From NCBI RefSeq assembly GCF_010726245.1, contig NZ_AP022561.1:2542001-2606000 (forward strand): a DNA stretch of 64,000 bases. Direction: 5' to 3'. This DNA is from Mycolicibacterium aichiense. Its GTDB lineage: Bacteria > Actinomycetota > Actinomycetes > Mycobacteriales > Mycobacteriaceae. Position numbers and translations under genes: made by a program. Below, piece after piece: positions 9,416 through 17,100 of this stretch (its first letter is position 1; every line of letters begins with the position of its first letter). The notes below the pieces were generated by a model, which searched no databases, was not told the origin of the DNA, and saw only the letters and a program-made list of their open reading frames with translations.

Positions 9416-10222
9416 TCAGCTCAGCGCCACCAACTCGTGCACCGAGTCGATCGGCAACGTGCCGTCGACGACTGCGGTGACGTCCATGTTGTTGAGTGTG
9501 ATCGCGCCGTTGTGGTTGTCCAGAAACGCGGTGTCGGCGGCGTCGCGGCCGGTGGAGATCCGCACCATCGATTGACGTGGTGCCAGGCATGTCGCGTCGA
9601 CGACCTGCCAGGCGCCGTCGACGAACGCCTCGGCGACGGCGTGGAAGTCCATCGGGTCGCAGCCCGGCGCGTACACCGCGACCAGTCGCGCCGGGACGTT
9701 CACCGCGCGCAGTACCGCGATCACCAGATGCGCGTAGTCACGGCAGACACCGGCACCCGCGAGCAGGGTGTCCGCCGCGCCGTCGATCGGATCACTGGAC
9801 CCCGGAACGTAACTCAGGCGTGCGCCCACCCACGACGACACCTTCTCCAGCAGCGCGGCAGAGTTCGCGTATTGGCCGAATTCGGTGGCGGCATAGCCGA
9901 AGAACTTGTCGGCCTCGGCGTACCGGCTGGGCCGTAGATAGGTCGAGAGATCGATGTCGCGCACGGGTGGCGGTTCGGCGCGGCCCTCGACGGTGGCCCG
10001 GTACGAGGCGGTCACCGTCCCCTCGCCGGCATCGAAGCGGTGAATGCGGGTGCCGTGGTCGCCGATGATCTCGTCAGGGCTGACCAGTTTTCCATTGAAT
10101 CGGTATTCCAGCGTCTCGGTGAGCTGTATGCCGGGAAGCGGTACAACCGCGATCTGGAACTCCAAAGTCGTTGGCGCAGTGACCGCTACCTCGAGCTCGG
10201 CACCCACGTCGCGTTTGAGCAC
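9416..10222 (-). CDS. Transglutaminase-like domain protein
   Basis: A 268-residue cytosolic protein with a transglutaminase-like cysteine protease core. The catalytic triad is readable: C160 in GAGVCRDYAHL, H194 in DFHAVAEAF and D209 in WQVVDATCLAP. The N-terminal 100 residues are the beta-rich bacterial transglutaminase N-terminal region, often found in proteins near alpha-E/circularly permuted ATP-grasp genes, though those partners are not here. It starts with GTG and lies 72 bp downstream of the MerR-linked flavoprotein gene on the same strand. Activity (protease, amidase or crosslinking) cannot be decided. Confidence 0.85.
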   Translation of the reverse strand: MLKRDVGAELEVAVTAPTTLEFQIAVVPLPGIQLTETLEYRFNGKLVSPDEIIGDHGTRIHRFDAGEGTVTASYRATVEGRAEPPPVRDIDLSTYLRPSRYAEADKFFGYAATEFGQYANSAALLEKVSSWVGARLSYVPGSSDPIDGAADTLLAGAGVCRDYAHLVIAVLRAVNVPARLVAVYAPGCDPMDFHAVAEAFVDGAWQVVDATCLAPRQSMVRISTGRDAADTAFLDNHNGAITLNNMDVTAVVDGTLPIDSVHELVALS

Positions 10223-10294
10223 TTACGCGCACCACCTTCGCTGGACCCGTGTGCCGTTGATCAGCCCACCCTAATGGCCCGCGACCGTTGTCGC

Positions 10295-10738
10295 TCAGCG
10301 AGGCGGGCCGGGCAGCTCCACCCGCACGATCGCGCTGCCCGGCCACACGGTCCGGGTGCGGACCCGCCGCCACTTCTCCCGCCACGGCAGGCCGGCGTCG
10401 ACGTTGGTGATCCCGGGCAGCGGTAGCAGCGGAATGAGGTTGTACTGCCAGCCGTACCGCGCGTGCAGCTGCCGGTTGGCCCGTTCGGCCTCGGCGCCCG
10501 ACAGCAGGCTGGCGTGCCCGTCGAAGGCGGGAGCGGAGCCGGGCACGCGGCCTTTGTAGTCGCACACCCGCAGCTGCACCCGGGGGTCGTTGACGATCCG
10601 CGTGGTCTTGGGCCCCACCTTGGTGCGGAACACCAGGGTGGAGCCGTCGAGGTGGAACCAGATGGGGGTATCGACGGCGCTGCCGTCCCGGCGGAAGGTC
10701 CGCAGCTGGGCGTAGCGGCTGGCGCGCAAAGTATCCAT
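10295..10738 (-). CDS. PPOX/F420-class flavin- or deazaflavin-dependent oxidoreductase
   Basis: A 147-residue split-barrel protein of the pyridoxamine-phosphate oxidase superfamily: MDTLRASRYAQLRTFRRDGSAVDTPIWF, then LVFRTKVGPKTTRIVNDPRVQLRVCDYKG, the pattern of PPOX-class F420-dependent enzymes of mycobacteria. The downstream part (HARYGWQYNL) is typical of the family. The ATG is selected because a MerR-type promoter with -10 TTCACT ends 7 nt before it. It is divergent from the merR gene and is its likely target. Cofactor (F420, FMN or heme) and substrate are unknown. Confidence 0.8.
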   Translation of the reverse strand: MDTLRASRYAQLRTFRRDGSAVDTPIWFHLDGSTLVFRTKVGPKTTRIVNDPRVQLRVCDYKGRVPGSAPAFDGHASLLSGAEAERANRQLHARYGWQYNLIPLLPLPGITNVDAGLPWREKWRRVRTRTVWPGSAIVRVELPGPPR

Positions 10739-10745
10739 GGTGTCC

Positions 10746-10776
10746 AGTGAAGGACTTAGAGTTGGCTCCAAGTCAA
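10746..10776 (-). promoter_or_regulatory. MerR-type operator and promoter with 19-bp spacer
   Basis: On the minus strand -35 TTGACT (10776–10771) is separated by exactly 19 bp from -10 TTCACT (10751–10746), which ends 7 nt before the flavoprotein ATG. Inside the spacer is the inverted repeat GACTTGGAG-N4-CTCTAAGTC (10774–10753), 8 of 9 arm positions matching. An over-long 19-bp spacer holding a dyad is the hallmark of promoters activated by DNA distortion by MerR-family proteins. The divergent merR start is 18 bp away on the other side. Confidence 0.75.
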
Positions 10777-10794
10777 GCAGTCCGGGAAGGTGCC

Positions 10795-11187
10795 ATGACC
10801 ACTGCGCTCACCATCGGCGACGTCGCCCGTCGCTCCGACGTGGCGGCGACCACGCTGCGCTACTACGAGAAGATCGGGCTGCTGCCCGTGCCGTCGCGGG
10901 CCGGCGGGCAGCGCCGGTACGACGGCGCCGTGCTGACCAGGCTTGAGGTCATCGGGTTGTGCAAGGCGGCCGGGTTCACCCTCGACGAGATCGCCGTGTT
11001 GTTGCGCGACGATGTCCCTGGGCGGCCGGCCAGCCGCGCACTGGCCGAGGCGAAGCTGGCCGATATCGACGCGCAGCTGGCGACGCTGGCCCGGGCTCGC
11101 GGGATCATCGAGTGGGCGATGACCTGCACCTGTCCGTCGATCGACACCTGTACGTGCGGGATTCACTGCGCCGAGGAGAAACCATGA
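10795..11187 (+). CDS. MerR-family transcriptional regulator with Cys-rich C-terminus
   Basis: A 130-residue regulator. The winged helix is at 5–70 (LTIGDVARRSDVAATTLRYYEKIGLL, then GGQRRYDGAVLTRLEVIGLCKAAGF) and the antiparallel coiled-coil dimerisation helix at about 80–110. The tail C111-T-C-P-S-I-D-T-C-T-C-G-I-H-C125 places five cysteines and one histidine in 15 residues, suggesting metal or redox sensing; it is not the canonical SoxR or ZntR spacing. Its stop overlaps the start of the SRPBCC gene (ATGA). The operator between it and the divergent flavoprotein suggests activation of that gene and possibly autoregulation. Confidence 0.88.
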   Translation: MTTALTIGDVARRSDVAATTLRYYEKIGLLPVPSRAGGQRRYDGAVLTRLEVIGLCKAAGFTLDEIAVLLRDDVPGRPASRALAEAKLADIDAQLATLARARGIIEWAMTCTCPSIDTCTCGIHCAEEKP

Positions 11188-11597
11188 TCGATGCCATCCC
11201 GAACGAGTCCCGGCACATCAGCGCCTGGATCAACAGATCGGCGCTCGAGGTGTATCGCTACGCATCCGATCCGGCTCATTTGCCGCAGTGGGCGGCCGGC
11301 CTGGCGACGAGCGAGCTGACCAAGGTCGGCGACACCTGGGTCGCGCAGTCACCGATGGGGGAGATCACGATCGAGTTCACCCCGGCCAACGATCTCGGCG
11401 TGCTCGACCACGTGGTGAATCTGCCGTCGGGTGAGCCGGTGTTCAATCCGTTGCGCGTGGTGCCTGCCGGCGAGCAGTGGTGCGAGGTGGTGTTCACGTT
11501 GCGGCGCAGGCCGGAGATGTCGGACGAGGAGTACGCGGCCGACGGGGTTGCGGTGGCGGCCGACCTGGCGACCCTGAAACGAGTTCTGGAGCGTTAG
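11184..11597 (+). CDS. SRPBCC-fold (START/polyketide-cyclase-like) protein
   Basis: A 137-residue protein with the SRPBCC pattern: a first strand ISAWINRSALEVYRYASDPAHLPQWAAGL, the central beta-sheet, and a long C-terminal helix (VAVAADLATLKRVLER). Such proteins bind hydrophobic ligands in a deep pocket. It begins within the ATGA that ends merR, with SD GAGGAGAAACC upstream, so it is co-translated with that regulator and may bind or act on the inducing compound. The end overlaps the convergent small membrane protein gene by 4 bp. Confidence 0.82.
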   Translation: MIDAIPNESRHISAWINRSALEVYRYASDPAHLPQWAAGLATSELTKVGDTWVAQSPMGEITIEFTPANDLGVLDHVVNLPSGEPVFNPLRVVPAGEQWCEVVFTLRRRPEMSDEEYAADGVAVAADLATLKRVLER

Positions 11598-11785
11598 CGC
11601 CTGCGGCGCAGTCCGAATGCCAGCCATACCGCGGTCGAGGTGCCGGCGGCCAGCAGCACGGCCGGGGCGGCGCTCATCGTGACGATGCCGACCACGGCGA
11701 AGACGATCATGCCGAGCGCCAGCGCAACGAGCTTGTAGCGCGGCCACGGAACACCCGCGATCTGCACCAGATCCATGCTCGTCAT
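11594..11785 (-). CDS. Small two-helix membrane protein, unknown function
   Basis: A 63-residue protein: a short polar head (MTSMDLVQIAGVPWPRYK), two hydrophobic helices separated by a short turn (LVALALGMIVFAVVGIVTM and APAVLLAAGTSTAVWLAFGL), and the basic end RRRR. The ATG is strongly supported by TATAGT with a 6-nt gap, a textbook leaderless start, so this is likely a real gene despite its size. It is not coupled to either neighbour. No family recognised; small mycobacterial membrane proteins of this type are often uncharacterised. Confidence 0.68.
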   Translation of the reverse strand: MTSMDLVQIAGVPWPRYKLVALALGMIVFAVVGIVTMSAAPAVLLAAGTSTAVWLAFGLRRRR

Positions 11786-11791
11786 GGCTCG

Positions 11792-11797
11792 ACTATA
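11792..11797 (-). promoter_or_regulatory. Leaderless -10 element of the 63-residue membrane protein
   Basis: TATAGT on the minus strand, followed by six bases and then the ATG. It is the best evidence that the tiny downstream frame is expressed. Confidence 0.55.
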
Positions 11798-11820
11798 CCG
11801 TATTTTCGGTGACCCGAAAC

Positions 11821-13383
11821 CTAAGATTCGGAGACTATGGCTTTCGGGTGCGACGGCAGCACTGCCAGCACGAACAGTGCCCCGGCCAGGCAGACGCCCG
11901 CGGCGGTCAGACACCCGGCCTGCAGTCCGGCGAGGAACGCGGTGTCCACGGCCCCGCGCAGGGCGGCGCCGACCGGTGGCGGCGCCTGGCCCGCCACCGC
12001 CAGGCCCTGGGCCAGCCCTTCGCGCGCGGTCGCCTGCGCGGCCTGCGGCACCGCGTTCACCGCCGGGCTGTCGGCCAGGTGCCGGATGTACAGCGTGGAG
12101 AAGATGCTGCCGATGACCGCCACGCCGAGAGTGCCGCCGACCTGGCGGGTGGCGTCGTTGACCGCCGACCCGGCCCCGGCCTGCTCGGGCCGCACCACGC
12201 CCATGATCGAGTCGGTGGCCGGCGCGGTGGTCAATCCCAGCCCGCCGCCGAGGAGCACCATCTGTGCGGCCATCGTCGGGTAGGTAATCGCCAGGTCGCT
12301 GGCGGCGATCCACCCGAACGACGCGGTCAGTAGTAGAAGCCCGACGAAGACAACGACTTTGGTACCGATCCTGGTGACCGCCAACCGGGTGCCGAGGATC
12401 GAGCCGACGGCGATGGACAGGGCGACGGGCAGGATGCGGACGCCCGTCTCCAGCGGGCTGTTGCCCTGCAGCAGCTGCATGAACTGGGTGATCAGGAAGA
12501 TGAACCCGAACAGGGCGAAGAAGGCGACGGTCACCGCGCCGCTGGCGGCGCTGAATCGCAGGTTGGTGAACAGGCTGACGTCGATCAGTGGGTCGGATTG
12601 GCGGCGTTCCCACCAGGCGAAGCTCACCGCGGCGACGAGCGTGACGGCGAATCCTGCCAGCGTGGGCACGCTGGTCCACCCGCGGTCGGGTGCCTCGATG
12701 ATCGTGTAGACCAGCGCGCCGAGCATCACGACCGACAGCACCAGCCCGCCGCGATCCAGCCGATGTTGTCCACCGGGCGTCGAGGCCGGGATGACGATCG
12801 GGGCGGCCACCGCGGCGGCCACCGCGATCGGCGCCAGTGCGAGAAACAGGCTGCCCCACCAGAACACCTCGAGCAGAGCGCCACCCAGGATGGGCCCGAT
12901 GGCCACGCCGAGCCCGGTGACCGCACCCCAGACTCCGATGGCCGCCGCGCGGTGCCGGGGATCGCGGAAGGTGTCGGTGATGATGGCCAGCGTCGTCGGG
13001 TAGATCAGTGCCGAGGCCACGCCCATGACCAGCCGCATGCCGATCAACGGTCCCGTCGACGTGCACAGGGCGGCGCCGACGCTGCTCGCCGCGAACAACG
13101 TCAGGCCCGCGATCAGCGTGCCTCGCCTGCCGAACCGGTCGCCAATGGTGCCGCCCGCCAGGACCAGTGCCGCGAAGGCGAGGTTGTAGGCGTCGACAAT
13201 CCACTGCAGCGCCCGGGTCGACGCGCCGAGGGCCGAATTCAGCGTCGGCAGAGCGACATTGACGATCGTTGTCTCGACGTTGATCGCGAGGGCGGCGACC
13301 AGCACGACCACGAGGATCGCTACCGGCCGGGCTGGCCGCGGGGCGCCGGTCTGAGCCGGGGCGGGCGAAGTGTCGATGGACAT
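11821..13383 (-). CDS. DHA2-type MFS multidrug exporter
   Basis: A 520-residue major facilitator superfamily protein with about 14 membrane segments, the DHA2 (EmrB/QacA) topology. Motif A is clear (GGTIGDRFGRRGTLIAG), as are the motif C-like GVWGAVTGLGVAIGPILGG and the substrate-region helix NVETTIVNVALPTL typical of DHA2 antiporters. The ATG has an AAAGGGG ribosome-binding site. It lies 84 bp downstream of the tetR gene on the same strand, with two palindromic sites between them, so it is probably a drug- or metabolite-inducible exporter. Confidence 0.92.
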   Translation of the reverse strand: MSIDTSPAPAQTGAPRPARPVAILVVVLVAALAINVETTIVNVALPTLNSALGASTRALQWIVDAYNLAFAALVLAGGTIGDRFGRRGTLIAGLTLFAASSVGAALCTSTGPLIGMRLVMGVASALIYPTTLAIITDTFRDPRHRAAAIGVWGAVTGLGVAIGPILGGALLEVFWWGSLFLALAPIAVAAAVAAPIVIPASTPGGQHRLDRGGLVLSVVMLGALVYTIIEAPDRGWTSVPTLAGFAVTLVAAVSFAWWERRQSDPLIDVSLFTNLRFSAASGAVTVAFFALFGFIFLITQFMQLLQGNSPLETGVRILPVALSIAVGSILGTRLAVTRIGTKVVVFVGLLLLTASFGWIAASDLAITYPTMAAQMVLLGGGLGLTTAPATDSIMGVVRPEQAGAGSAVNDATRQVGGTLGVAVIGSIFSTLYIRHLADSPAVNAVPQAAQATAREGLAQGLAVAGQAPPPVGAALRGAVDTAFLAGLQAGCLTAAGVCLAGALFVLAVLPSHPKAIVSES

Positions 13384-13400
13384 GGGCAGCGCCCCTTTAT

Positions 13401-13452
13401 GTTGACGGCGATAACATCTCGGAGCATGCCAGCCGAAGTTGACGCTGTCAAC
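13401..13452 (-). promoter_or_regulatory. Two paired palindromic operators before the MFS gene
   Basis: Two 15-bp sites sit between tetR and the exporter: GTTGACGGCGATAAC (13401–13415, imperfect) and GTTGACGCTGTCAAC (13438–13452, perfect 6-bp arms with a 3-bp centre). Their starts are 37 bp apart. A third GTTGAC half-site immediately abuts the tetR start codon (14080–14085). The shared word and position suggest the TetR operator. Confidence 0.6.
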
Positions 13453-13467
13453 ATTGGCCGAAAGGCC

Positions 13468-14079
13468 CTACCGCAGGCTGTCGCCGAACGCGTCGAGCAG
13501 GCGTCGGGTGATCAGGTGCTGTCGGTCGGTTCCCGCCATGCCGAGCGGGCCGTCCAGAAACAACGTCGCAGCACCGTGGACCGCCGCCCACGCTGCCTCG
13601 TCGAAGCCGTCGCGTCGGGTCGGCGCGAGCATGCCAACGGCCACCAGGTCGTCGACGCAGCCGCGGAGGATCTGGAACGGATGTAACCCAGGCGGCACCG
13701 TCTCTTCGCTGGGTTCGGTGCCGTCCGGGGCGAACGCGGTGCGGAACAGCCCCGGCTCGGCCACGGCGAAGTCGACGTAAGCCTGGCCGGTGGCGCGCAA
13801 CCGGGCCAACGCCCGGTCGGTGGCGGGACCGTCGTCTGCGACGTGGTCGATCGCCTCGACCATCGCCGCACCGAGCTGAGCCATCACCGTCGCTTTCACC
13901 GCCGCCAGCAACGCCCGCCGGTCGGCGTAGTGCCGATAGGCAGCCGAGTTGCTCACCCCGGCCAGGCGCTGGACGTCGCGCAACACCACCGCGTCCGGCC
14001 CACCCGCCCTGGCCAGCGCGACGCCGTGGTCGAGAAGGGCCTGCCGCAGGTTTCCGTGGTGGTAGGAGGCGGTCGCCAT
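13468..14079 (-). CDS. TetR-family transcriptional repressor (WHG-domain type)
   Basis: A 203-residue regulator. The helix-turn-helix spans about 25–50 (VVLRDVQRLAGVSNSAAYRHYADRRALLAAV), preceded by YHHGNLRQALLDHGVALAR, typical of the TetR subgroup with a C-terminal WHG domain (TetR_C_13-like). The ligand domain follows at about 85–200. The ATG is the one directly at the family's conserved opening. It is upstream of, and co-directional with, the MFS exporter and probably represses it; the GTTGAC-type sites are candidate operators. Inducer unknown. Confidence 0.88.
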   Translation of the reverse strand: MATASYHHGNLRQALLDHGVALARAGGPDAVVLRDVQRLAGVSNSAAYRHYADRRALLAAVKATVMAQLGAAMVEAIDHVADDGPATDRALARLRATGQAYVDFAVAEPGLFRTAFAPDGTEPSEETVPPGLHPFQILRGCVDDLVAVGMLAPTRRDGFDEAAWAAVHGAATLFLDGPLGMAGTDRQHLITRRLLDAFGDSLR

Positions 14080-14143
14080 GTTGACAAGTCTTACATTGCC
14101 GGGCGAGTTCTCACACCGGCGTCGCCGACGATGTGAGCGCGCT

Positions 14144-14158
14144 TTATCGTCGCGATAA
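14144..14158 (+). promoter_or_regulatory. Palindrome upstream of the nitrate reductase gene
   Basis: TTATCG-TCG-CGATAA, a perfect 6-bp inverted repeat with a 3-bp centre, 21 bp before the nitrate reductase ATG. It lies in the only regulatory space before the nitrate cluster (about 100 bp), which is divergent from tetR. Candidate operator; it does not match the GlnR or CRP patterns I know. Confidence 0.35.
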
Positions 14159-14179
14159 CGCGCCTCGGCGCCTCCCGTA

Positions 14180-17100
14180 ATGTCCGCCGGGCACTGTTGC
14201 GCCGTGGATTCCGGGAGAGAGTGTGCCGACCACATCCGCACCGCCTGCTCGTATTGCGGCGTCGGGTGTGGCATCGAGGTGCGCACCACACCCGGACCTG
14301 GAGGTCCGGTCATCGCCAGTGTTGTCGGTGACCGGCTTCACCCCACCAACTCGGGTCGCCTGTGCACAAAGGGTGCCACTCATGCCGAGCTGATGGGCAG
14401 TGCCGACGGTCGCGCGATGACTGCCCTGATCCGGCGCGCCCGCGGCGAGGAGCTCGAAGCCGCCCCGGTCGACGAGGCAGTGGCGACGGTCGGCACCCGC
14501 CTGGCGGACATCGTCGCGCGGCACGGCCCGGACTCGGTCGCCCTCTACGTCTCCGGCCAGATGTCGCTCGAGGCGCAGTACCTCGCCACCAAACTCGCCA
14601 AAGGTTACATCCGCACGGTCAACATCGAGTCCAACTCGCGACTGTGCATGGCCAGTGCCGCGACCGGCTACAAGCAATCGCTCGGAGCCGACGGTCCGCC
14701 CGGCTCCTACACCGACATCGACTGTGCGGAGCTGTTTTTCGTCATCGGCGCGAATATGGCCGATTGCCATCCGATTCTGTTTCTCCGAATGGCGGATCGG
14801 CTGCGGGCCGGGGCCAAGTTGATCGTCGTCGACCCACGGCGCACCGCCACGGCCGACAAGGCCGACCTCTTCCTCCAGATCCGGCCGGGCACCGACCTGG
14901 CGCTGCTCAACGGGCTGCTGCATCTGCTGGTGGAATCCGGCGACATCGACCACGATTTCATCGCAACGCACACCGAGGGTTGGGCGGGCATGCCCGAATT
15001 CCTCGCCGACTATCCACCGGCCACGGTGGCCGAGCTCACCGGCCTGCCCGAGTCCGACATCCGCTGTGCGGCAACGATGATCGCTCAAGCCGGCGAGTGG
15101 ATGTCGCTGTGGACCATGGGGCTCAACCAGAGCACCCACGGCACTTCGAACACCAACGCGATCTGCAACCTGCACCTGGCCACCGGCGCGATCTGCAGGC
15201 CCGGCAGCGGTCCGCTGTCACTCACCGGTCAGCCCAACGCGATGGGTGGCCGCGAAATGGGCTACATGGGGCCGGGGTTGCCCGGTCAGCGCTCAGTGGC
15301 CTCCGCCGAGGACCGGTCGTTCGTCGAAGCGATGTGGGGCCTCGAACCCGCGACGATCCGTACCGAGGTGAACCGCGGAACCATCGACATGTTCGAGCGG
15401 ATGGCCGCCGGCGACATCAAGGCCTGCTGGATCATCTGTACGAACCCGGTGGCCAGCGTTCCCAACCGCGCGTCGGTGATCGCCGGACTGCAGGCCGCCG
15501 AACTCGTGGTCACCCAGGATGCCTACGCCGACACCGCGACCAACCGCTACGCCGACGTGGTTCTGCCCGCGGCGTTGTGGGCCGAGTCCGACGCCGTGAT
15601 GGTCAACTCCGAACGCAACCTCACCCTTGTCCGGCAATGTGTTTCGCCGGTGGGCCAGGCCAGGCCCGACTGGCAGCTGATCTGCCAGGTCGCCGCTGCG
15701 ATGGGATTCGGTGCACACTTCGACTATCAGTCCAGTGAACAGATCTTCGACGAGATCCGCGGTTTCGCCAATCCCCGGACCGGATACGACATCCGGGGTG
15801 TGAGTTATCAACGGCTGCGGGAAACGCCGGTGCAATGGCCGTGCCCGCCGGGCGACACCGATGACCGGCACCCGATCCGCTACCTCGCCGACGGAGTGCT
15901 GACCTTCGCGACTCCGTCCGGCCGTGCCGTCTTCCACGCCCGGCCGCACATGGAACCGCACGAGTGCCCCGAGGATGCTTTCCCGTTGCTGCTCAACACC
16001 GGCCGTCTGCCGCACCAGTGGCACACCATGACCAAGACCGGTCGGGTGGACACGCTCACCCGACTCGACAACGGCCCCTTCGTCGAGATCCACCCCGCCG
16101 ACGCCGCCGCTCTCGACATTCTCGACGGCCAACCCGTGCAGGTGTCGTCGCGGCGCGGACGCGCGGTGCTGCCCGCCGTCGTCACCGACCGGGTACGGCC
16201 GGGAAACTGCTTCGCGCCGTTCCACTGGAACGACGTACACGGCCGCGAGGTCACGGTCAACGCGGTGACCACCGATGCTGTCGATCCGGACTCGTTGCAG
16301 CCGGAACTGAAGGTGTGCGCGGTGCGCCTGCACCCGGTCGGTGCGCCCCCGGTCCCGGCGCGCCTTGACCGAACGCACCTGGCGGGCACCGGACCGGTGG
16401 TGCTGTGGGCATCGCAGACCGGCAACGCCGAGGACCTCGCCACCCGGCTGGTGGATGAGTTTGCGGCACAGGGCATCAACGCCGAACTGGCGGCAATGGC
16501 CGATGTCGACCCGAGCCGGCTGGCCGGCGTCAGGAACGTGTTCGTCGTGACGAGCACCTTCGGTGACGGCGGCCCACCGGACAACGGTGCCGCCTTCTGG
16601 GACCGGCTCGGCGCACCGGATGCCCCCACCATGGACGGGCTGGAATTCGCCGTCCTGGGCATCGGCGACCGCTCGTACGGCCAGTTCTGCGGACACGCTC
16701 GGGCACTGGACACCCGGCTGGCCGAACTCGGTGGCCGCCGGCTTCTCGACCGCCACGACACCGAGATCCACGACGACGACACCGTCGATGGTTGGATCCG
16801 GCGAATCGTCGCCCTCGTCAATCCGGCTGCGGTGCCGTCCATCCCGACGGTCTCGACGCCGAGGCGATTCACCCGGGCCAATCCCATCCACGCCAAGCTC
16901 AGCCGCAACCTCCGGCTGACGCCACGTTCGGCGGCCAAGGAGGTGCGGGAGTTCGGCTTCGACATCTCCGAGCACGACGTCGGTTACTCGGTCGGCGACT
17001 CGCTGGGAGTGATGCCCATCAACGACGACGACGACGTGGCGGAATGGCTGTCGGTCACCGGCCTGTCCGGTGACGACGTCGTCGAGGTCGACGGTGTGGA

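Noticed and set aside
14110..14137. CRP site before the nitrate reductase gene
   Set aside because: The arms are CTCACA…TGTGAG with a 16-bp spacer, the reverse polarity and wrong spacing for TGTGA-N6-TCACA.
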